Made by a program: the position numbers and the translations under genes. 64,000 bases of DNA from Hanstruepera marina (GTDB lineage Bacteria; Bacteroidota; Bacteroidia; Flavobacteriales; Flavobacteriaceae): NCBI RefSeq assembly GCF_019880635.1, contig NZ_JAINVX010000003.1:1-64000 (forward strand). Direction: 5' to 3'. The notes under the pieces are model-generated. The model did no database searches. It saw only the letters and a list, made by a program, of their open reading frames with translations, and had not been told where the DNA came from. Below, piece after piece: positions 1 through 7,300 of the stretch; within the stretch, counting starts at the first letter, position 1, and each line of letters opens with the position of its first letter.

Positions 1-400
1 TAGCAGGTTCCGCCGGTTGCGTACCCGTCACGTCCCATGAACAGGTTGTATTGTTAAAGGTCGCGGTCTCCCAACATTCCGTAGACGGTTCCGCTGGTTG
101 CGTACCCGTCACGTCCCATGAACAGGTCGTGTTGTTAAAGGTCGCGGTCTCCCAACATTCCGTAGACGGTTCCGCTGGTTGCGTACCCGTTACGTCCCAT
201 GAACAGGTTGTATTGTTAAAGGTTGCGGTCTCCCAACATTCCGTAGCAGGCTCCGCAGGTTGCGTACCCGTCACGTCCCATGAACAGGTCGTGTTGTTAA
301 AGGTTGCTGTTTCCCAACATTCCGTAGCAGGCTCCGCAGGTTGCGTACCCGTATTTTCCCATTGGCAAGTTGAGTTGTTATAAACATAGTTGTCCCAACA
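1..400 (-). repeat. 81-bp tandem repeat (27-aa unit), five units visible
   Basis: The unit recurs at exactly 81 bp: the same CGTCCCATG core ends at 39, 120, 201 and 282, and a diverged copy lies at about 363. It encodes a 27-residue unit with CWETATFNNTTC, then SWDVTGTQP, then a short linker. The first unit in the coding direction (400-320) is diverged; the next four are nearly identical, and the last is cut by the window edge. Each unit has two Cys and two Trp in fixed positions. Near-identity at DNA level implies recent expansion or homogenisation. Confidence 0.93.
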
Positions 401-2953
401 GTTAGTTGGAGTAGGTGAAGCTTGTTGATTTACTGTAACTATTGCTATACAACTATCTGTATTGCTTGAATTACTTGGATCAGTTGCCGTTAATGTAACA
501 TTATTTGTTCCAATGTTTGTACAGTCAAAACTTGATATATCAATAGATAAATTTCCAGCACTTCCACCGTTATTAATATCAGAAGCAGTAATACTTACGT
601 TACCGCCAACATCTAAAGTGATTGTGATGTCTTTACAGTCAGCGATAGGAGTAATCGAAGCATCAACTGCTGTTAAGCCAATGTCATCAATTGCCATATC
701 ACTTCTATTGCCACTAGCTGTACCAATAAACCGTAATCTTACATAGTTGTTTACATATGATGTCAAATTGATAGTATTTGGGTTCCATCCAGTTCCTTGA
801 TTTCCAGAAAGAGTCCATAAATTTGACCAATTTCCACCATCATTTGTAGATATTTGTAACGTTAAAGATCCCATTTGGTTACCATACATACTGTAATCAA
901 AAGAGAAACTAGCACTTGATTTATTGTTAAGGTTAAAGCAAGGACTATTTAAGATGGCAGACTGACCATTCCTACTACTGGATTCAGTATACATATACCA
1001 AGTACCTTCAGAAGCTGAAGATGGTCCAGTGCTATTTGTAGGAGTTCCGTTTGAATCTCTCGTCCAATCAAAATTGTCTCCAGTGTCTTGATACCAATCT
1101 CCTAAACCACTTTCAAAACCTTCATTGTATGGGAAGGATACTATTAAAGTTCCAGAACAAGGAGGAGGTAAAGTTGTTGTAAATAAAACAGAAGCACTGT
1201 AAGAAGATGTGTTGCTATTACAGGTACTTCTCACTTGTACTTCATATTGTGTGTTTTGGGTTAAACCTGACAAGTTAATAGTTGCATTGGAAGTACTAAC
1301 TGTAGTCCAAGTTGGTGAGCCAACCACTCGATAGCGATAATCATAATCGGCTCCTGTAATAGCATCCCAATTAATATCAGCAGTAGTAGCTGCCACATTA
1401 CTGGCGGCTAAATTGTTTGGAGCTGATCCAGCCACAGGATTTAAAAGTATATCAGCTAAAGTTTTGGTTTCATAGTTTGCAATGGTTTGACTACTTAGGG
1501 TAAATGGTTCGTAGCAATCTGCCTCGAATAAAATATCATAAGTTCCTGCGTAAACAGGTCTATAATAATCACCATGAGGTAATGAACTTACTGTATGGGA
1601 ATTTACATTATCATGGCCTACAAGAGTAATGGTAGCTTCAATAGGATTACCTGTTACGGCATCCTTAACAATACCATGAAATCCGTAAGTCCCCTGTATT
1701 AAATATTCAATTAAGGCTTCTTGATTATAGTTCCAGTGATTTACTAACTGATTAGCTGGAATTAATTTAACATCAGATAATTCTATAGTAGTTTCCTTAC
1801 ACTGATGGTAATAATTCATAAAATCCTGGCGACCTCCATAAACACGGTACCAATCGGCTCCATGAGTAATACCATTATTTAGATAATCCATATAGCCATT
1901 AGGGCTATTGGCTTGAGCATTATCGGCATATTCTCTTGAAATGTGAATATACCAATCATCATCTGCATGTCTATCATATGTATTATCCCAAGGATAGTTG
2001 ACAACTTCAACACCACCATGAAAATTAGCAGAGATAACAAAGTGGTTGTTATCTGCTAGCGTCATGAAATGTTGTGTTTCTAATTCATATGAAGTATGTC
2101 CGTTTGCATGAGGACCAGCAACATTGTCTGGATAGTTTCTATTTAAGTCTAAACCATTGGCATTGGCGCGTCTGGCATTTGCTACAGAAGTATTTGATGC
2201 ATTATTATAATAGGTTCCGTCTGGATTTGCCATTGGGTTAATCCATACTTCTGAATTATCTATAAGATTTTTAATACGTAAGTGGTCAGAATGCCCAGTG
2301 TCTTTATAAGCTGTAATAAAATAATTTATCAAATTAAGCATTAGGGGATAACCTGTAATTTCATCACCATGAATTGATGAAGTATACATTAGCTTTGGTT
2401 CTGCTTCATCTGTTGAAATATTATCTGACAACTTAATAAATAAAAGTCGTTTGTCTCCACCTCCAACGCCTTCAGTTGTTCCGCCTATATCAACAAGCTC
2501 ACAAATATCCGGGTGATTAATGGCAAACTCCTGCATTTGTAATTCATAATCGGCATAAGTAGGGTATGCTGATAATGGGAAGGTCAATGGATAAGGACCT
2601 CTTCTGTTTGATGCTGGAAGTTGGTTTGACATAACTATGCCGTCTGCAATATTATCTGAAGCATTAACAGTTATGTTATATCCTCTTTGTTGAAATTGTC
2701 TAAATTGATTGCTATTTGCCCAAGCATAAACAGTTTGATTATTTGGGTTGTAATTAAGAATAGAAATTTCATTAGAGAATTGTTCTAACTGTCTTGCATT
2801 ATCAATTTGAAAACTAAAGGTTACTTCTCCTTTACTTCTTAAATACTCTTCAGCTCTTTGTAAGTCTCTATTTTGAGAGAAAGTATTTGAGAAAGAAAAA
2901 ATGATAATAATAAAAAGTAAAAATATTTTACTTTGAGGGTAATTTAATTTCAT
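1..2953 (-). CDS. Secreted M14 zinc carboxypeptidase, multidomain, 3' end outside window
   Basis: About 984 residues are visible; the C-terminus lies beyond position 1. The ATG at 2953 opens a signal peptide with a Leu/Ile/Phe core ending FSQ. An M14 peptidase domain follows (about residues 90-430). Zinc ligands are His195 and Glu198 in HGDE and His312 in NFHGG. There is an NPDG motif, an NRN motif, and a probable catalytic Glu near 391 in IELSD. Next come a carboxypeptidase-regulatory-like stretch, an Fn3 domain (about 508-590), a MAM-like beta sandwich (about 595-740), an HYR-like domain (about 755-840), then 27-residue Cys/Trp repeats running off the window. M14 enzymes trim C-terminal residues from peptides; a secreted form suggests extracellular protein breakdown. 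A T9SS sorting domain is expected past the edge but not seen. The family call is firm; substrate specificity is unknown. Confidence 0.9.
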   Translation of the reverse strand, partial: MKLNYPQSKIFLLFIIIIFSFSNTFSQNRDLQRAEEYLRSKGEVTFSFQIDNARQLEQFSNEISILNYNPNNQTVYAWANSNQFRQFQQRGYNITVNASDNIADGIVMSNQLPASNRRGPYPLTFPLSAYPTYADYELQMQEFAINHPDICELVDIGGTTEGVGGGDKRLLFIKLSDNISTDEAEPKLMYTSSIHGDEITGYPLMLNLINYFITAYKDTGHSDHLRIKNLIDNSEVWINPMANPDGTYYNNASNTSVANARRANANGLDLNRNYPDNVAGPHANGHTSYELETQHFMTLADNNHFVISANFHGGVEVVNYPWDNTYDRHADDDWYIHISREYADNAQANSPNGYMDYLNNGITHGADWYRVYGGRQDFMNYYHQCKETTIELSDVKLIPANQLVNHWNYNQEALIEYLIQGTYGFHGIVKDAVTGNPIEATITLVGHDNVNSHTVSSLPHGDYYRPVYAGTYDILFEADCYEPFTLSSQTIANYETKTLADILLNPVAGSAPNNLAASNVAATTADINWDAITGADYDYRYRVVGSPTWTTVSTSNATINLSGLTQNTQYEVQVRSTCNSNTSSYSASVLFTTTLPPPCSGTLIVSFPYNEGFESGLGDWYQDTGDNFDWTRDSNGTPTNSTGPSSASEGTWYMYTESSSRNGQSAILNSPCFNLNNKSSASFSFDYSMYGNQMGSLTLQISTNDGGNWSNLWTLSGNQGTGWNPNTINLTSYVNNYVRLRFIGTASGNRSDMAIDDIGLTAVDASITPIADCKDITITLDVGGNVSITASDINNGGSAGNLSIDISSFDCTNIGTNNVTLTATDPSNSSNTDSCIAIVTVNQQASPTPTNCWDNYVYNNSTCQWENTGTQPAEPATECWETATFNNTTCSWDVTGTQPAEPATECWETATFNNTTCSWDVTGTQPAEPSTECWETATFNNTTCSWDVTGTQPAEPSTECWETATFNNTTCSWDVTGTQPAEPA

Positions 2954-3014
2954 CAGATTTGGGGTTTAATGAATTATATGCGGCTAATATAAATGTTTTT
3001 TTAATAAAACATCT

Positions 3015-3044
3015 ATGAAATGCAAAAAAAATCGATGAAATGCA
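3015..3044 (-). promoter_or_regulatory. Paired 20-bp-spaced direct repeat upstream of the M14 gene
   Basis: On the plus strand, ATGAAATGCA occurs at 3015-3024 and again at 3035-3044, exactly 20 bp apart. Both copies are preceded by ATC plus one base. The nearer copy is 62 bp from the ATG at 2953. A TATATTAG -7-like element (2984-2991) lies 23 bp further downstream, so the near copy would cover the -33 region. This is the layout expected for an activator that binds direct repeats. The binding protein is unknown. Confidence 0.5.
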
Positions 3045-3135
3045 TTTTTTGATTTAAAATGATTACAATAGAAATTAAAGATGAAACGCTGTATTTCTAG
3101 ATTTAATAGTAGGTTAACCTAGAAGCGACGTTTAA

Positions 3136-3942
3136 TTACTGTAGAATAATTTTTTTGGTAACAATGCCAGTTGTGGTGTAAATTCTAACTAAACCATAAG
3201 GGGAATTCGTATTGTTTAGTTTTACTCTAACCGCTTTTGAGTTAATGTTTAGTTTTGAAAGAATTTTTTTACCCAATAAGTTATAAACTTCTATTTTGGT
3301 TATTAAGTTATTAGCTGAAACATTTAGCTCATTATTATTTCTATAATACTTTATTTGAGCTATTGGGTCTATTTGGTCGTCTATAGAGAGTACAGACTCA
3401 CTTTCGTCACTATCGTTAGTTTCATTTTGATTGGTAAAAGTGATAAAAAAACGATCTAGATAGTCACCACTAAGAAAATCGCCAGAAAACGAATTATCAT
3501 TAATTAAGGTATAGGTGTTTAATATGGAATCATATACAAACACATTAATAGAGTTGTCAAAATTTTCCAAAGCAGTTAAGGATATCTCAATCGTACCATC
3601 ATTAGTTAAAAACATACCCAAAGGATATTGGTTGGTTTCATGAAACTCTCCAACGCCTTGTATTACAAAACGTTCTCCATCAATTATCCAGTTTAAATCG
3701 TCAGGAAAACTATCATAGGTTTGTGTGTCATATCCATAATCAACACCTTCTGTTGCTGCATTATCTGGAGTAAAGCCTAATAATAAATGCCTTACGTAAC
3801 CATTAGGCATAGTAAAATCAAGGCGAACGCGTTGCATTTGACTATTGTATTCAGCAATACTTAAATTATCTGCTTTAATAGGTGAAATTTCAATAAATAA
3901 GAAACATAACACCAAAATGGATAAGTAGGTAGTTTTATTCAT
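3136..3942 (-). CDS. Secreted T9SS-sorted protein, paralogue of the C-terminal module of its neighbour
   Basis: This 268-aa protein has a signal peptide (about 1-24). Residues about 30-172 form a beta-rich module carrying VRLDF, LLLGFT, GVDYGYD, WIIDGERFVIQGVG, YPLGMFLT and DRFFITF. The same module occurs at about residues 1709-1846 of the 1946-aa protein encoded just upstream. The last 80 residues look like a T9SS type A sorting domain (KIEVYNLLGKKILS, ending in TKKIILQ), so the product is probably secreted and anchored at the cell surface. It lacks the HYR and LamG parts of the larger protein, so it looks like a duplicated tail that became a separate gene. It has its own upstream repeat pair, like the M14 gene. 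No enzymatic function is apparent. Confidence 0.8.
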   Translation of the reverse strand: MNKTTYLSILVLCFLFIEISPIKADNLSIAEYNSQMQRVRLDFTMPNGYVRHLLLGFTPDNAATEGVDYGYDTQTYDSFPDDLNWIIDGERFVIQGVGEFHETNQYPLGMFLTNDGTIEISLTALENFDNSINVFVYDSILNTYTLINDNSFSGDFLSGDYLDRFFITFTNQNETNDSDESESVLSIDDQIDPIAQIKYYRNNNELNVSANNLITKIEVYNLLGKKILSKLNINSKAVRVKLNNTNSPYGLVRIYTTTGIVTKKIILQ

Positions 3943-4012
3943 TTTATTTGGTTTTAAATGAATGATTTTTCGATTTGGGATAGCAATATATGAATTATAT
4001 CAAAAAACATCC

Positions 4013-4042
4013 GTGAAATACATAAATATTCGATGAAATACA
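4013..4042 (-). promoter_or_regulatory. Paired 20-bp-spaced direct repeat upstream of the 268-aa gene
   Basis: GTGAAATACA (4013-4022) and ATGAAATACA (4033-4042) lie 20 bp apart on the plus strand. They match the pair at 3015-3044 in sequence, spacing and position. The near copy is 71 bp from the ATG at 3942, and a TATATTGC -7-like element (3983-3990) is 22 bp downstream of it. The agreement between two independent genes is the main evidence that this is a real operator. Confidence 0.5.
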
Positions 4043-4144
4043 TATTATATTATTCTTACCGTTGTTCAACTTTCTAATTAAAATTTTTGATGATACTTTG
4101 TTTTGGTGACACGTTGTGTCATAAAAAACACATAATATCCTGTC

Positions 4145-4290
4145 TACTTTTGCACCTTGTTACAAGATATTAGCCCAGTTAAACAGTTTTTTTTCATATT
4201 AATTTGGTTAATTTTATTGATGATTGTTTAATAATTTAATAGCTAATATTTTTAGAAGAGCCTTACTGTACAGTGAGGCTCTTTGCTTTT
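4145..4290 (+). ncRNA. Candidate small RNA between a -7-like element and a hairpin (tentative)
   Basis: TACTTTTG at 4145-4152 fits the Bacteroidota -7 consensus TAnnTTTG. No TTTG -33 box sits at the expected spacing, which weakens the case. No ORF follows on the plus strand. About 105 bp downstream is the strong hairpin at 4257-4282, followed by a T-rich stretch. A transcript of about 130 nt would result. It matches no RNA family that I recognise. The rest of the gap 3943-4357 holds only the promoter of the 268-aa gene and a second terminator. Confidence 0.25.
4257..4290 (+). terminator. Rho-independent-type hairpin
   Basis: AGAGCCTTACTG pairs with CAGTGAGGCTCT (4257-4282, one G-T pair), and CTTTGCTTTT follows. 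It lies in the gap between the 1946-aa and 268-aa genes, pointing along the plus strand. Confidence 0.6.
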
Positions 4291-4311
4291 GTATATTAAC
4301 TGAAAGGCATT

Positions 4312-4339
4312 AAAAAAAGCGACCAATTGGTCGCTTTTT
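4312..4339 (-). terminator. Terminator of the 1946-aa protein gene, bidirectional
   Basis: The perfect palindrome GCGACCAATTGGTCGC (4319-4334) is flanked by seven A and five T. It starts 19 bp beyond the stop codon of the minus-strand gene ending at 4358. Confidence 0.85.
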
Positions 4340-4357
4340 GTTAAGTGATTTTGTTTT

Positions 4358-7300
4358 TTATTGCTTTACAATAATTTTCTTATTTATTGTTTGATTATTG
4401 TCTGTGACCACTTTTATAATATAGGTTCCATCTGTAATTCCTTTAACAGGAATTCTAATTTCAGGCATGGATAGATAAATACTTGCATTAGTAATTTCCC
4501 ACGAGTTAACAGTTTGTCCAAGTATTTGAATTAAGAATACTTGTTTAACCCTAACACCATTAGATACATTAATATAAATCTCTCTAGAGCTATTTAAGTA
4601 GTTAACTAATAATGATTGCGATATTTCATTTTCTTCTATAGATAAAAAGCTATCATCTTTAAATGTAATAAAGAATCGGTTATTATATTCACCAGCATCC
4701 ATTTCTAGTCTAAAATTACTATCGTTGATTCTGGTGTAAGTGCCAAGTAAAGAATCATAAACATAAACATCTATTTCAGTTTCAAAATTCTCTAAATCTG
4801 TTAATTTAATTTCAACAGTGCCATTATCAGTTAAGAACATATTTAACGGGTACTCCTTATTTATGTCAAAGTTACCTACGCCTTGGATAACATAGTTTTC
4901 ATTTTCAATAGACCACGATAAATCACTATTGCTAGACTCGTCTAAATTCTTGGCATCATAAGCCCAATCTACACCATCAGAGGCATAATCACTATTGGTA
5001 AATCCTAATAGTAAAGGACGTTTTCCGCCATCTGGAGCTTTAAATTCCAATCTTACTCTTTTAATAATGTCTTCAGTTCTGTCTTGGTTATTGTTTGAAT
5101 TTCTAATATAAACTGAACCTTCATAACTGTCTGCTGTATAGGCTTCGGTTGAATAAATACGTTGACTGTTTTTGAAAATAATATCTCTTGATGTATCTGT
5201 AAAAGTTTCAGCTTCTACAAAAAAGCCTTGCCCAACAGGAACATACCTTTCAGGTATCTTAGTGCCATTATTGCTTATTATTAAATCTGGATGCTGTACT
5301 GCACCAACTCCACCAGTAAAGTTTAGAGCTGCATAACCACCTTCATATAACTCTGTGATATGTGTAGCGTTTGATGTATAATGTTCCCAGAAGTATAATG
5401 TACCTTTAATACTGTTAGTACCACCTGGACCATTGTCTAAAATAAATTCTCTTGAATCTATTGCTGATGGATATGGATTCCCTACTAACGATTGTTGCGT
5501 AGAACCTATAGGTGTTGTAATAGATCCATTATTGGGCTTACCAACAAAAACATAATTTTGATCTGCAGTTGCATTGCCACTGCCTTTCATGGTATATCCT
5601 AATCCAATAGGAATTTGTCCAGAAGAGTTAATATACTCCCATGAATAGTAATCTTCAGCAGGATTATTGATATATGCATATAACCATCTGGTACTTACTT
5701 GAGCAGGGTTGCTAGCCGCAGCAGTATAACTACCTGTCCAATTAACAGGTCGCCCCATTGGATTATTAACTGTAGTCGTTCCATCGCGTAATACACTTCC
5801 TATTGAGTAACTATTGCTATTATCGCTAGCAGCGTTATTAGGTGCAACAGGAGAACTCCAATAATTATAATTAAATGGGTTAGCAGTACCTTGTTGGTCA
5901 CGTTCAATATAGCCTAAACTAGTATTGTCAAAAGTACTTTCAATTATTTGTGTGGCATCATATTTCTTCTGAATTAATTGCGATTCACCTACTAAATCTA
6001 TTTTACCATCTAAGTCTAAATAATGAGTAACCCAAAGCATTTGACCTGTATTGTCCTGATCTTGGGAACTACCAGGGTTTGAAATGGTTAATTCTTTATT
6101 GGTTGTATCAGAAATTAAACCAAGCACAGTAATATCCTTATTCCCCGAATCTATATCATGAGATATTTGCACGATATTCCAATCAATTGGAGTGGTATTG
6201 TCTATACCAACACTATTTGGCGCATCCCAAACTTGGAAATGTGTCCAAGTATCATCAGTTCCCCATTCTTGCCCATCTATACGTGATGTGTATGGTATTG
6301 GTGCATTTTCAGTTTGCTGCGAATTAATATTATGCAATTTACCAGAAATAGATCCAGCATATGGTGTTAGCTTACCACAATTATCATCCATTCTATAATA
6401 GCCTAAAAGATTGTTCCAAGATAATCCAGGAATATCAAGAGGAATAACTTCACCGGCTACTGCGCCTCCATTATCTCTAATTTCCTGATTCATGGTTTCC
6501 CTTAATTGATTAACGTTTAGTGCAATATTCCACAATCGTATTTCATCTATCCAGCCATTGAAAAACCGCTCTTTACCTGCGGGGCGTTCAACAGCACCAA
6601 CAATACAATCACTAGTGTTAGCAGTTGGAGCACTTCCATTTGCTGAATGGATTTCAATACCATCTATATATAGATAATATATGTTGCCTTTATGAATTAC
6701 GGCAACATGGTACCATCTATCATCATCCAAATAAATTGAGCTAGTATTTAAACTACTTCCGTTATAGCTAAAGACCAATCTTCCTAAATTATTTAGTTTA
6801 AGGTCATATCCCGTATTAACATTGTTAGGGTCTCTTTTTGAAATTATAGTTTGTTGGCCACCAATATTTTCTGGCTTAATCCAAGCAGAAATACTAAAAT
6901 CACCAGATAAATCATAGTTGTCATCGAAAGTAATATGGTCATCACTGCCATCAAAATCGACATCATTACAATTAGCTATTTTTACATTAATAGTGCTACT
7001 ACATGTTACAGCATCATTAGCACCAGGAGACGATTCAGATTCAACCACAACAGTCCATGTTAAGGTGTATTCACCAGGTTCACCAATAAATCTTGAGTTT
7101 GGACTATTGGCATTGGTAAACGAGTAGGTTGGGTTACAACCACCTAAATCATCGATTACAGTTGCTGTCCAAAATCCATTTTTGCCTGTTCCAACAGGGT
7201 GGTTCGGAGCTATAATATCTGGAGTTCCAGCATTATTATCATGGTCATAAGACTGACCGGGATAAATATAGGCTCCAGGCTCCCAAACACCATTATTATA

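Noticed and set aside
1-400. Regular short repeats that could look like a CRISPR array
   Set aside because: The 81-bp units are continuous coding sequence with no unique spacers, and they translate in frame as part of the M14 protein.
51-746. Plus-strand open frames over the M14 gene
   Set aside because: They mirror the minus-strand repeat and coding region; they have no start context or independent codon pattern.
3136-3942. The 268-aa gene as a pseudogene remnant of its neighbour
   Set aside because: It has an intact signal peptide, sorting domain and its own conserved upstream repeat pair, with no frame damage.
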